From positions 106,353-170,352 of the forward strand of contig CACVAP010000093.1 of NCBI GenBank assembly GCA_902727895.1: a stretch of 64,000 nt of DNA, written 5' to 3'. A program made the position numbers and the translations under genes. This document shows, piece after piece, positions 1-9,231 of this stretch. Origin of the DNA: an uncultured Sulfurovum sp. (GTDB lineage: Bacteria; Campylobacterota; Campylobacteria; Campylobacterales; Sulfurovaceae). Positions within the stretch are counted from its first letter, which is position 1; the number at the start of each line of letters is the position of its first letter. A model generated the notes under the pieces. That model was not told where the DNA came from and did no database searches. It saw nothing but the letters and a program-made list of their open reading frames with translations.

Positions 1-1044
1 TCTTCTACTTATTGTGTTGAATTTGTACTTCCTCCTAACCATCTAGTCTCTCCCTCTACAGGTACTAATGATGCTAAAAACTCTGATGCTAACAGTAGTG
101 GTTTTATTACCAACATTAATTTAACAGCTGATTCAGAAAATGAAGATATTGGTATTTATCCTAAGATAGACCCAGTAATATTAACCGTACAAATAGGAAA
201 TCAAGTTTGGATTGAAAGTGATAATGATGGTAATGCTTCAACAGGTACTATTACCTTACTAAATGGGATAATAGTAACTGCGACATCTACTAATGGGAAA
301 GAATATTCATCCACTACAACTTCTAAGGGGGAGTATTTAATTACCGTTCCACAAAATGACACCTATATTGTTAGAGTTTCCATGCCAGATGGTTATATAG
401 CAACAGCTAGATCAACTGATAACAATATCGTAGATACTACCTCAGAAAATAATCTTTCACATGATGGGAATGGAACTACAGTACAAGTAAAAACTACTGA
501 TAATTTAACTGTTGACTTTGGATTTAGGGTTGCTAACACTGTTTTAGGTACAACAACATGTAGTGACATGATAATTAACGATAATACACAAGCAGCAAAT
601 GAAAATAATGCTACCACAACGATAGATGTTTTAGCTAACGATTCAGGAAGTAAAACAGCTCAGAGAATCAAATTTCTTTCACTAGATGAGGGAAAAGTTC
701 TATGGGAAAATCAAGAAAGTAATCTAACTACCATTAAAACACTTGACACTCTAACAGTCGTAAATGAAGGTACATGGAGTATTCAAAATGATAAAGTAGT
801 TTTTACTGCATTAACATCATTTGATGGAAAAATTCCTACACCAGTATACTATGTAGTTGAAGGAGGAGTCGATTGTACTACACTCACTAGATATTCAAAT
901 ATTGGGAAAATAACTATCAATACACCTTGTACTTGTCCTAGCTACACTACAAAGTCTGTATCAACTTATAATACCTTAAGTATTATTCTGCTCATTTTAC
1001 TCACACTAACCATAAGTATATATATAAATAGAAAAGATATATAA
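1..1044 (+). CDS. SdrD-B-like surface protein, 3' part
   Basis: The frame is open from the first base, so the N-terminus lies outside the window; 347 codons are visible. Residues about 68-170 form an SdrD-B/Cna-B-like module: an opening GNQVWIESDNDGN segment, then a DTYIVRVSMPDGY strand and a DFGFRV ending, as in repeat beta domains of bacterial surface proteins. A second Ig-like stretch with a TTTIDVLANDSG motif follows. The protein ends with a Cys-Thr-Cys pair, about 19 hydrophobic residues and the short basic tail INRKDI. That tripartite end resembles the IPTL-CTERM class of Gram-negative sorting tags, although the motif itself is not canonical. It is probably exported and held in the envelope. 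It faces the polysaccharide locus tail to tail. Confidence 0.7.
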   Translation, partial: SSTYCVEFVLPPNHLVSPSTGTNDAKNSDANSSGFITNINLTADSENEDIGIYPKIDPVILTVQIGNQVWIESDNDGNASTGTITLLNGIIVTATSTNGKEYSSTTTSKGEYLITVPQNDTYIVRVSMPDGYIATARSTDNNIVDTTSENNLSHDGNGTTVQVKTTDNLTVDFGFRVANTVLGTTTCSDMIINDNTQAANENNATTTIDVLANDSGSKTAQRIKFLSLDEGKVLWENQESNLTTIKTLDTLTVVNEGTWSIQNDKVVFTALTSFDGKIPTPVYYVVEGGVDCTTLTRYSNIGKITINTPCTCPSYTTKSVSTYNTLSIILLILLTLTISIYINRKDI

Positions 1045-1056
1045 ACTTTTTAAAAT

Positions 1057-1081
1057 AAGAGGAAGTTTTAAACTTCCTCTT
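1057..1081. terminator. bidirectional hairpin terminator
   Basis: The arms AAGAGGAAGTTT and AAACTTCCTCTT pair perfectly over 12 bp around one central base. T-rich sequence follows on both strands, so it can end both the surface-protein gene and the polysaccharide operon. The hairpin includes the last codons and stop of the heparinase-like gene. Confidence 0.75.
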
Positions 1082-2621
1082 TCAAATCTATCTCAATTAA
1101 TAAGTCTTTATTAAAATAAACTTCTAATACTAAAGCTTCTAAATATGTATTGAATTCTGGAGAATAATTATAGGTAGTAACCTTATAATCTAAATGATTA
1201 CACTTTACTCTTTTGAGAATCTCTTTTTTAGTTACAGCTGGATGGAAATGTAGTCTAGAAACTGCTGTAGCCATTTTATTTAATTCTTCTTTTATTTCTA
1301 TCTTACTATCTTTAAAAGTCCAAATTCTTGTATGATATATACCATAGTTTTTATATCCATCGTGTGTAGCTTTAACAAAGTCTTTTCCTTCTTCAAGGTT
1401 TATAATATTCGCTCGTTTTGCAACTCTAAACCCAGCCCAAACTTCACTTTGACTTTCTCCATTCACTTCAACTGTATTATGAGAAAAAGTGGAGCGTTCC
1501 AAAACTCTTCTTTCATTTGTTTCATATGTACTTAATCCTGTATCAACAATAAATAGATTACTATTTACCATTAGCTCAAAATTAAATACATCTGCATGTG
1601 CATGCCCTGGAATATACGATGCACCTATTGGTCCAACATCAAGAATACATTCGTAGCTATTAGTAAAGACCTTTCTATATCCACTCTCTCCTAAGGATAG
1701 CTCTACTATATCAACTTCTAACCTCTCTGCATAATCAAAAAGTTGTAAACTTGAAGGAGCAATACCATATGTACTATCATTAAAAAGAGGCATCTCCCCA
1801 TTCTTATATGTAATATTTTTTAGCCAGCCAAGCATAAGCCCTGCTTTATCTAACAAAAATTTTAATAACTCTTCATTTTTCCATGAATTATTTTTTACTA
1901 AGTTAATACAATCTAATACTCTAAAGAGCATAATTTGATGATACATAGGTGTTAATTCAAAGTGAGCACCATCTTTTAAAATCTGTTCTTCTAGTTCTTC
2001 ATTTAAAATCTCTTTAGCTTTTAAATAGAATACTTCATCTTTAAAGTAATAAGCAGCAAAAAGTAAAGAGAAACCATTTTCAAGTAAATGATTTCCTAAA
2101 AGGTGATATTCTAAATTATCTAGTAAAATATCGTATTGAGCATATAGAGAATCATCTATCTTTTTATTTCTAATTTCTTTAAATGAAAGGTATTTCACCC
2201 AATTAATACCACGTAAAGAGATAGGAAATGGTTCTAGTCCAGCCTTTATATCTTTTGTACTATCTATAAATGATTCCATCAAAAAAAGTTTATCATCTTC
2301 ACTGTCTTGAGATAAGTAATCAAAGTAAACTAAATTATAAGTCCATAATTTACCATAAGTAGCAAAGTTCCAATCAATAACATTTTCAAATTTTTTATCT
2401 AAATTTAAAAAACTAAATTTCTTATCCTCAAAATAACAATCTACAATATGAATACTCTTTTCAAACTTTAAAACCTGAGTATTCGCGCTTTTAGATAAAT
2501 CATAATTTTTGCCAAGTACTTCTCTAATTCGTTTTCTAAAGAAATAGTAAAGTCTATAGTTAATCTGCTTAGGTCTTAAATACTTAACTGTATGAAAAAG
2601 ACGAATAGCGTTACTTAACAT
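1068..2621 (-). CDS. heparinase II/III family protein
   Basis: 517 residues. The N-terminus (LFHTVKYLRPKQINYRLYY) is the usual opening of heparinase II/III-like proteins found in capsule and O-antigen loci. It is followed by an all-helical toroid (about 80-310) and a beta-sandwich whose motif GHAHADVFNFELMVN carries the family's conserved His residues. There is no evident signal peptide, which is common for these locus-encoded members. The likely role is beta-elimination or trimming of a uronate-containing polymer, consistent with the WecC-type dehydrogenase that opens the locus. An upstream in-frame TTG exists, but ATG at 2621 is preferred. It overlaps the oxidoreductase gene by 11 bases, so the two are probably translationally coupled. 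The substrate cannot be read from the sequence. Confidence 0.8.
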   Translation of the reverse strand: MLSNAIRLFHTVKYLRPKQINYRLYYFFRKRIREVLGKNYDLSKSANTQVLKFEKSIHIVDCYFEDKKFSFLNLDKKFENVIDWNFATYGKLWTYNLVYFDYLSQDSEDDKLFLMESFIDSTKDIKAGLEPFPISLRGINWVKYLSFKEIRNKKIDDSLYAQYDILLDNLEYHLLGNHLLENGFSLLFAAYYFKDEVFYLKAKEILNEELEEQILKDGAHFELTPMYHQIMLFRVLDCINLVKNNSWKNEELLKFLLDKAGLMLGWLKNITYKNGEMPLFNDSTYGIAPSSLQLFDYAERLEVDIVELSLGESGYRKVFTNSYECILDVGPIGASYIPGHAHADVFNFELMVNSNLFIVDTGLSTYETNERRVLERSTFSHNTVEVNGESQSEVWAGFRVAKRANIINLEEGKDFVKATHDGYKNYGIYHTRIWTFKDSKIEIKEELNKMATAVSRLHFHPAVTKKEILKRVKCNHLDYKVTTYNYSPEFNTYLEALVLEVYFNKDLLIEIDLKEEV

Positions 2622-4749
2622 CAACTAAAATACCAGTATTAATTGATTCAAGAATTTTAAATGTTGTTTTAGTGGTATTGTAGATTGAATCAAAAGAAAT
2701 AGCTGAGACACCAGTTCTCACTGCCTCATTAAAAGCTTTAAACTCATTAGTAAAACCTTTGTCCTGATTACTACTCTTCTCTTTTTTCTTTTTTCCATTT
2801 TCATAAATAACCAGTTCTCTAAAATCATGCATTTCCATGCTAACTCCATTCGCAAAGACCTCTATATATTCTTTTGCCATAGTCGTATCACCATATGCAT
2901 AATAAGCAATTGTAGCTGTACTCCCATTACTATAGTTTAAGATAACATTAATATTGTCTTCATCAGGAATGGACTGATTAGACTTTTGAACTGTTGAAGC
3001 ATACACAGAAGTAATATCACTATCTATCAAATAAGAACATGTATCTATAAAATGACAAACTTCACCAATAATACGTCCACCTCCAAGCTCTCTATCTTGA
3101 ATCCAAATATCCTTAGGAACTATACCAGCATTAACTCTATAGTTAACAGACATTTGTCCATGTAAATGATTCTTCATGGTTTGTACCATAGGAGAAAATC
3201 TTCTATTAAAACCTACTTGAATCAATGATTCTCCACTATACAGCTTGCTAATACTTTCTAGTTCCTCTTCATAAATACAAAGAGGTTTTTCAATAAAACA
3301 ATGTTTCTTATATTCAAGGGCTTTTTTTACTAAACTCGCATGTGTATTATGTTGTGTTGTTATTATGACTGAGTTGATTTCACTATTTGTAAAAATTTCA
3401 TTGCTATCCGTTGTAATATATTTAAAATTATACTTCTTCCCTGTTCCTTCTGCACTCACGCCTGTTGCTGTACAAACACCAACCAGTTCATAATCATCAA
3501 TTTTTTGAATATTTGGTAAGATCACAGATTTTGTAAAATTACCAGCACCAATTAGTCCAAGGTTTACTTTGTCTTGACTAATTATTTTATCTGTTCTTTT
3601 CACAACTTTGTGCTCTGCCAAATTAATTTCATTATCATATTCTAAGACAATCCCAAGATATTTCTCTTGAATTTTACCCTCCAGTAAATCATAGGCCGTC
3701 ATAGCATTGTTATAGTTAAATGTATGTGTTAATAACTTCTTAGGTGATATTTTTCCCTCTTCAATTAAGCCTAAAAATGCTTCAAAATTACGCTGTTCAG
3801 TCCAACGCACTAAATCATAAGGATAATCAATTCCTTTCTCTTCATACTGAGGATCATAACGTCCTGGACCATATGCCATTGAAAGTCTTAAGTCTAATTC
3901 TTTTTTATAATAATCATTACGAGGAATATCCATTCCTACCATTCCTACAAAAACAACACGCCCACGCATTCGTGAAATCTCAGCAGCATCAATAGCTGGC
4001 TGATTAGATGCTGTAGAAGCTGTAATAATAACAGCATCTACCCCATAACCATTAGTAAACTCATCTGATTTCTTAATTAAGTCCGTAGCATTACAAGCCT
4101 CATCAGCACCCATTTGGAGAGCGAGCGAAATCTTATCTGGATCAACGTCAGAACCAATGACCTTACAACCATTTGCTTTAAGTAGTTGAATAGTCAACTG
4201 TCCTAAAAGTCCAAGACCTATTACAGCTACACGCTCACCTAATTTTGGTTCCGTTTGCCTTACTCCTTGTAATGCAATTGCTCCTACTGTTACAAAAGAA
4301 GCATCAACATCATCAACATCATCTGGAATTTTAACCATCAAATTTTTAGGAATATAATTTATCTCAGCATGATTAGCATAACCTGCTCCACCACAAGCAA
4401 CTCTATCACCAATATTTATACCACTCATATTCTTTCCAACTTCAAGTACACGACCCGATAAACTATAACCAAGAGGGATTGGTGTGTCTAACTTTGTAAA
4501 AACTTTCTCTAAAGTATTTTTAACACCTTCTTTCTTCATTTTTCCAACTACCTGCTTAACTAAATCAGGTCTATCTTTTGCTTTAGCTAACATTGATTTT
4601 TTAGCAAAATCTACCAGCATTTTTTCTGTACCAGCACTCACTAAACTTACGGAGGTATGTACTAAAACTCCATTTTCTTGACATATAGGTGCTGGTACCT
4701 CAAATAATCCTAATTCTCCTGTTTTAAAACTCTGTATTAATTGTTTCAT
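2611..4749 (-). CDS. bi-domain oxidoreductase (Zn-ADH-like + Gfo/Idh/MocA)
   Basis: 712 residues with two fused dehydrogenase modules. Residues 1 to about 370 are a medium-chain alcohol dehydrogenase: a GroES-like part (GDRVACGGAGYANHAE) and a Rossmann motif VAVIGLGLLGQL. Residues about 395-712 are Gfo/Idh/MocA-like, with NLGLIGAGNFTKS and the EKPL motif of that family. This fusion is typically next to a heparinase-like gene in surface polysaccharide clusters, as here. It presumably oxidises or reduces a nucleotide-linked sugar or an inositol-like group; the substrate is unknown. It is the penultimate gene of the minus-strand cluster. Confidence 0.85.
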   Translation of the reverse strand: MKQLIQSFKTGELGLFEVPAPICQENGVLVHTSVSLVSAGTEKMLVDFAKKSMLAKAKDRPDLVKQVVGKMKKEGVKNTLEKVFTKLDTPIPLGYSLSGRVLEVGKNMSGINIGDRVACGGAGYANHAEINYIPKNLMVKIPDDVDDVDASFVTVGAIALQGVRQTEPKLGERVAVIGLGLLGQLTIQLLKANGCKVIGSDVDPDKISLALQMGADEACNATDLIKKSDEFTNGYGVDAVIITASTASNQPAIDAAEISRMRGRVVFVGMVGMDIPRNDYYKKELDLRLSMAYGPGRYDPQYEEKGIDYPYDLVRWTEQRNFEAFLGLIEEGKISPKKLLTHTFNYNNAMTAYDLLEGKIQEKYLGIVLEYDNEINLAEHKVVKRTDKIISQDKVNLGLIGAGNFTKSVILPNIQKIDDYELVGVCTATGVSAEGTGKKYNFKYITTDSNEIFTNSEINSVIITTQHNTHASLVKKALEYKKHCFIEKPLCIYEEELESISKLYSGESLIQVGFNRRFSPMVQTMKNHLHGQMSVNYRVNAGIVPKDIWIQDRELGGGRIIGEVCHFIDTCSYLIDSDITSVYASTVQKSNQSIPDEDNINVILNYSNGSTATIAYYAYGDTTMAKEYIEVFANGVSMEMHDFRELVIYENGKKKKEKSSNQDKGFTNEFKAFNEAVRTGVSAISFDSIYNTTKTTFKILESINTGILVDVK

Positions 4750-4839
4750 TTTTTACCTTCTTTATTATATATTATTTTTAAACTTTATTATACATCCTTT
4801 TAAATAAAATAAAACAAAATATATTATTTTTAAATTAAA

Positions 4840-6261
4840 TTATTCAAAAATCAAGCTATTCAAGTAAACTTCTATATTTGTATAACCTAGTGAACTTAAA
4901 TTTTTTTTGTTTCCATCTTTAAAATTATTAGGATTTAACTTATTTTCAATTTCCCAAGTATCAGGTATCCCATCATTATCACTATCTTTCAATCCATGAC
5001 TAGAAGCGATATTTGGCCATCCTCCAACTTCAGAAGGATCGTTAACAAAAGTTTTTGGTGCTTTTCCACTTTTTATAAAGTTTACAACTCTAGTATCAGC
5101 TTCATCTCGTTTAGGATAAACTGTCCCTGCATTAGCCAAAACTAAAACATATGCTTCATGTACCGTTTGTCTTTTAATAGGTGAAAAATCATGAGGAGCT
5201 ATTCTATCCTCTACATATCCATCAGAAATATCTACGTTAGAGGGAGTGTGTAAAATTCTTATATTTGTTTGATTTTCATTTTTTTGAGGACGAAAATAAG
5301 CATCATAGTTATCTTCATAATAAATACTTGAATTACCATCATATCCTTTATTATTATTAAAAACACGTATTGGTGGTCGCTTATGTATATATGATCGAAA
5401 ATAATTACCAATAAAATTTGCTCTTACTTTTGCTTTAAATGGCTGAATAAATACTTGATACTGATAATTAACAATAACATTATTAATAGCATCAATATCA
5501 CTACTTTGAACTAAAGGATTTCTTTTATAATTTCGGTATAGAATATTATGATGAAACGAAATATTTCGGCTATCTTCAGATATCATAGACCCTCGACTAT
5601 GTTCCCAGATATTTTTTCCTTTGACAACTTTACAGGGTTTCCATTGCTCACCATATTTCCCTCCATCATAAGATGAGCAATGAAGTCCCTCTGCAATAAT
5701 TGACCATTGTATTGTCACATTATCAGAGAATGATCCAGCATTCATAGTTTCATCTACCCCCCAAAAAGCTGATACATGGTCAATTATAATATTCTTTTTT
5801 CTATCATATCGATTGGGAGACTTTATATTTAAAGCATCAACACTAGCAGATGCTGGTCCTGGTCGGATCCTAAGATAACGGATAATGACTTCACTAGCTC
5901 TAACACTAATTCCTCCATTTTTAATTTGTATCCCTTCTCCAGGTGCTGACTGTCCAGCTATAGTTAAATAATCATTTTTGATAATAATATTATTACCTTT
6001 TAAATCAATTGTTCCACCTACACGAAAAATAACTGTACGGCTACCATTTGTCTCACATGCTTCCCGAAGACTACCTCTCCCTTCATTATTCAAGTTTGTA
6101 ACGGCTATAACTCTACCATTTCTACCACCTATACTATTCGCACCTCCTCCTTCAGCAGAAGGAAATGCTTTTAACTTAGTATCTGAAATAGGATAGTTTA
6201 CAAAAAATAAGAGTAAGAGCGAGAATAAGAATAAAAATAAAAATAAAGTTTTTTTCATCAT
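4840..6261 (-). CDS. secreted pectate-lyase-like protein
   Basis: 473 residues with a strong signal peptide (MMKKTLFLFLFLFSLLLLFF). The body is a right-handed beta-helix of the PL1/pectate lyase type: AFPSAEGGGANSIGGRNG at the start, AGQSAPGEGIQIKNGG and IIRYLRIRPGP in the core, and IIDHVSAFWGVDE with the conserved D-H-S cluster. The C-terminus has the calcium-binding style ending DSDNDGIPDTWEIENKLNP and GYTNIEVYLNSL, common in secreted pectate lyases. It should act outside the cytoplasm on polyuronate-like polymer, perhaps releasing or shaping the locus's own product. Two adjacent ATG codons (6261, 6258) can start it; the AAAAGG motif fits the second slightly better. Confidence 0.82.
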   Translation of the reverse strand: MMKKTLFLFLFLFSLLLLFFVNYPISDTKLKAFPSAEGGGANSIGGRNGRVIAVTNLNNEGRGSLREACETNGSRTVIFRVGGTIDLKGNNIIIKNDYLTIAGQSAPGEGIQIKNGGISVRASEVIIRYLRIRPGPASASVDALNIKSPNRYDRKKNIIIDHVSAFWGVDETMNAGSFSDNVTIQWSIIAEGLHCSSYDGGKYGEQWKPCKVVKGKNIWEHSRGSMISEDSRNISFHHNILYRNYKRNPLVQSSDIDAINNVIVNYQYQVFIQPFKAKVRANFIGNYFRSYIHKRPPIRVFNNNKGYDGNSSIYYEDNYDAYFRPQKNENQTNIRILHTPSNVDISDGYVEDRIAPHDFSPIKRQTVHEAYVLVLANAGTVYPKRDEADTRVVNFIKSGKAPKTFVNDPSEVGGWPNIASSHGLKDSDNDGIPDTWEIENKLNPNNFKDGNKKNLSSLGYTNIEVYLNSLIFE

Positions 6262-6375
6262 TGACCTTTTAATTAAAACAATTATAACATAAAGAATTAC
6301 ATTAAAATAAATACAATTAATATAGAATATTTTAATTGTATTTTTACTATACTTTTATCAAATGGAGATACTTAC

Positions 6376-6990
6376 ATGAATTATACGTTCAAAAAAATTT
6401 TATATGACCCTCTACTAATTATCGATTGGCTATTAGGCTCAATAGCTTTAAAATATTATACCTTTCGTTCAAAAATTGTAGCACATAACTCAGTTAGAGT
6501 TATTGGATTACCTCTAATTGATATTCGAGGTAAATCAAAAGTTATTTTAGGAAAAGATGTTGTCTTACGTTCAAGAAATAGAGGTTACCATATCAATATG
6601 CTAGCACCTTGTAAATTAATGACAGACCCTAATGGTTCAATTATAATAGGAGACAATAGTCGCATTTATGGAACATGTTTACACTCAAGTCAAGGTGGTA
6701 TTATAATTGGGAAAAACTGTCTGATTGCATCCAATGTTAATATTATTGATAGAAATGGTCATGATATGTCTATGCAGAACCCTGAAAAAAGATATGAAAC
6801 GATTGGTGCTAAAAATGCACATGCCGTCTTAATTGAAGACAATGTTTGGATTGGAGCAAATTGTATAATAACCCCTGGAGTTACAATCGGAGAAGGTTCT
6901 GTTATCATGGCAAATAGTGTTGTAAATGTAGATATACCCCCCAAAGTTTTAGCTGGAGGGGTTCCAAGTAAGGTGTTGAAAGAATATTAA
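6376..6990 (+). CDS. hexapeptide-repeat acyltransferase
   Basis: 204 residues of left-handed beta-helix acyltransferase (LbH, WbbJ/NodL-like). Isoleucine-rich hexapeptides run through about 50-200, for example IIIGDNSRIYGT, GGIIIGKNCLIASNVNIIDRNGH and VWIGANCIITPGVTIGEG, ending AGGVPSKVLKEY. It probably O- or N-acetylates a sugar residue of the locus product. It is the only plus-strand gene inside the minus-strand locus and has its own promoter-like TATACT and a GGAGA ribosome-binding site at 6363. Separate transcription suggests that this decoration is independently controlled or was added later. Confidence 0.85.
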   Translation: MNYTFKKILYDPLLIIDWLLGSIALKYYTFRSKIVAHNSVRVIGLPLIDIRGKSKVILGKDVVLRSRNRGYHINMLAPCKLMTDPNGSIIIGDNSRIYGTCLHSSQGGIIIGKNCLIASNVNIIDRNGHDMSMQNPEKRYETIGAKNAHAVLIEDNVWIGANCIITPGVTIGEGSVIMANSVVNVDIPPKVLAGGVPSKVLKEY

Positions 6991-7046
6991 CTTGTAAACG
7001 AATGAGTTCAAAAAAATTATATAAAAAGTTTGACTTTATCTAAATT

Positions 7047-8138
7047 TTACTGCTTATTTTTTATTGATATATTATACAAATCAAATATTTTTTGACAATT
7101 AACATCAATAGCATGATTTTTTTCCAAAATAGCTTGACTATTTTTAGAGAATTCTCTTCTCAAATCGAGAGAATTCCCTAGATTTTTAATAGCTTGATAA
7201 AGTTTCTCCTCGTTTCTTGGAGATACTAAAAAACCATTATAGCCATCAATCACACTTTCTGAAACCCCTCCTACATCAGTAGCAATAATAGGTAATTGAT
7301 AACTTAATGCTTCTAAGATTGCGTTAGGAAAGCCTTCTGCATGAGAAGGTAAAACAAGTACATCAGCTTCTTCATAAAATTCTCCTACAAGAGAGGAGTC
7401 AAGCCATCCAGTAAATGTTATATTCCTTGCACTAGCTAGTTCAACTTTTTTAGTTAGCTCTTCAACTAATGTTCCTCCTCCAACAAATATAAATTTATAT
7501 TTTGATAACTCTTTATGCCTCAAAATCGTATCAATAAGTTCAATAACACCTTTTTTTTCAACCATCCAACCTACATAAAGAAATGTTGGCGTTGAAGAAA
7601 ATGTCTTTATTTTATATTGAGGAATTTTTATCCAATTTAAAATTTTTATAAGTTTTTTATCTTCTATCCCTACTTTAGTATAAAACTCTTCCCATTTTCC
7701 TCCTTGATAACCTATATACGATAACTTATTCATAAAATACTTTTTAAATGGAACGATATAGTTTTTATCTATGACAGATTGCATAAAATGTCCAGATCGA
7801 ATAAAAAAAAGTGTTTTAATACCTTTTTTTTCCATAGTTAATGAAAAAAACAATTTCTCCCAAAACCCTAATCCATATGATGCAAATACTAGTCCTCCCT
7901 TATAAGTATTTGTCTTTAAAGCCATACGTAATTCTTTATATTTATCCCAAGATTCCAACAGTTTTTCTTTTCCACTTTTTGGAGGAAAGCTACTCCTAAA
8001 CATATCAATAACATCATAGGAAATATCATGTGTTTCCATGTATTCTATTAAGTTTGTCATAGCTGTTAATTGTCCACCTGGGTGATTAATTTTCTCATTA
8101 TTTGGATTGGAACCAATTATTAATATATCTTTTTTCAT
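7047..8138 (-). CDS. glycosyltransferase, GT4-like
   Basis: 363 residues, GT-B fold. The N-terminal donor motif is replaced by IIGSNPNNEKINHPGGQLTA, while the C-terminal half is classic GT4: TFLYVGWMVEKKG, FTGWLDSSLVGEFYEEADVLVLPSHAEGFPNAILEA with the EX7E pair, then PIIATDVGGVSE. It should transfer one sugar to the lipid-linked repeat at the inner face of the cytoplasmic membrane. It overlaps the next upstream gene by four bases. Donor and linkage cannot be deduced. Confidence 0.88.
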   Translation of the reverse strand: MKKDILIIGSNPNNEKINHPGGQLTAMTNLIEYMETHDISYDVIDMFRSSFPPKSGKEKLLESWDKYKELRMALKTNTYKGGLVFASYGLGFWEKLFFSLTMEKKGIKTLFFIRSGHFMQSVIDKNYIVPFKKYFMNKLSYIGYQGGKWEEFYTKVGIEDKKLIKILNWIKIPQYKIKTFSSTPTFLYVGWMVEKKGVIELIDTILRHKELSKYKFIFVGGGTLVEELTKKVELASARNITFTGWLDSSLVGEFYEEADVLVLPSHAEGFPNAILEALSYQLPIIATDVGGVSESVIDGYNGFLVSPRNEEKLYQAIKNLGNSLDLRREFSKNSQAILEKNHAIDVNCQKIFDLYNISIKNKQ

Positions 8139-9223
8139 TTATACCTTTCATTAAAAATATCTGTAAAGAATTCATTCACACTTATAATTTTTTGCATATA
8201 TGTATACTTTTCAACATCTATCTTTTTATAATTAAGAATTGCTTCTGCTAAACTATTTGCATCCTCTATATCAACTAACAAACCACTAACTCCATCATCA
8301 ATCAATTCACTCATATAAGGAACACACCGAGTTGCAATAACTGGTTTTTTCATATAAATATTTTCAAGAACAACATTAGGTAAACCTTCTCGTCGCGAAG
8401 ATAGAACAAATAAATCACTAAAAAAGAAAAACTTAAAAGGATTTGTTCTATATCCTAAAAAATTAACATAATTAGAAATAGATAATCTTTCTGCCTGTTT
8501 TTTTAAAGTATCTTCTTCTCCTGCATCTCGTCCAATAATATATAAACTAAAATTATTATTCTCTTCTAAAACTTTAGCTAACGCATCAATTAGAATATCA
8601 AACCCTTTGACATCAGACAAGCGTCCTGCTGCAACTATATTAATGCGTTTAGGATTAAAAGGATTCTCAATATTAGTAGTTTGAATATCAATCATTTCTG
8701 TATCAATAGGGTTTAGGAAAACTTTAATTTTATCTTTATCGATTTGATGATATCTCGCTATTTCCTCTTTCATTTCAGGAGTCTGAGCCAGAACCATATA
8801 GGAATTCATATAAGCCTTTTTAATAAGATATCTCATGAGAAAGCCTATCTCTTTTCTTAAAAAAAGAAGTTTAGGAGAGGAAGGACTCATATAAATTGTT
8901 TTAAATTTATGTTTTAAATTTATTAATGCTAAGTCTAAAGCTACATGTGTACGAAAAAGTGTTGAATAAATTATGTCAGGATTAATATCTTTTAACACTC
9001 TTCTTAAAGAAAGAATCGAAAAAAGAGTTTTAGTTTTTTTTAAATCAATAATCTTAACTTCTTTAGGAATTAACTCTAAAAAAGGACCTTGCTTATTCAC
9101 TAAAATCAAATAAATATCATATTTACTTGAATCTAATTGTCGAATTTGAGTAACGGTTACTCTTTCAGCTCCACCAGCATTTAAAGTCGCTAGAAAAAAA
9201 ACTATTTTTACTTTTATATTCAT
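8135..9223 (-). CDS. glycosyltransferase, GT4-like
   Basis: 362 residues. The N-terminal motif VFFLATLNAGGAERVTVTQI is the nucleotide-sugar-adjacent glycine loop of GT4 enzymes. The C-terminal half has NIVAAGRLSDVKGFDILIDA and REGLPNVVLEN with the EX7E pair, then KPVIATRCVP. It is probably the second of the cytoplasmic enzymes that build the repeat unit. It ends in a four-base overlap with the following gene and begins nine bases after the polymerase-like gene, so it is in one transcription unit. Confidence 0.88.
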   Translation of the reverse strand: MNIKVKIVFFLATLNAGGAERVTVTQIRQLDSSKYDIYLILVNKQGPFLELIPKEVKIIDLKKTKTLFSILSLRRVLKDINPDIIYSTLFRTHVALDLALINLKHKFKTIYMSPSSPKLLFLRKEIGFLMRYLIKKAYMNSYMVLAQTPEMKEEIARYHQIDKDKIKVFLNPIDTEMIDIQTTNIENPFNPKRINIVAAGRLSDVKGFDILIDALAKVLEENNNFSLYIIGRDAGEEDTLKKQAERLSISNYVNFLGYRTNPFKFFFFSDLFVLSSRREGLPNVVLENIYMKKPVIATRCVPYMSELIDDGVSGLLVDIEDANSLAEAILNYKKIDVEKYTYMQKIISVNEFFTDIFNERYK

Positions 9224-9231
9224 AATGGTCC

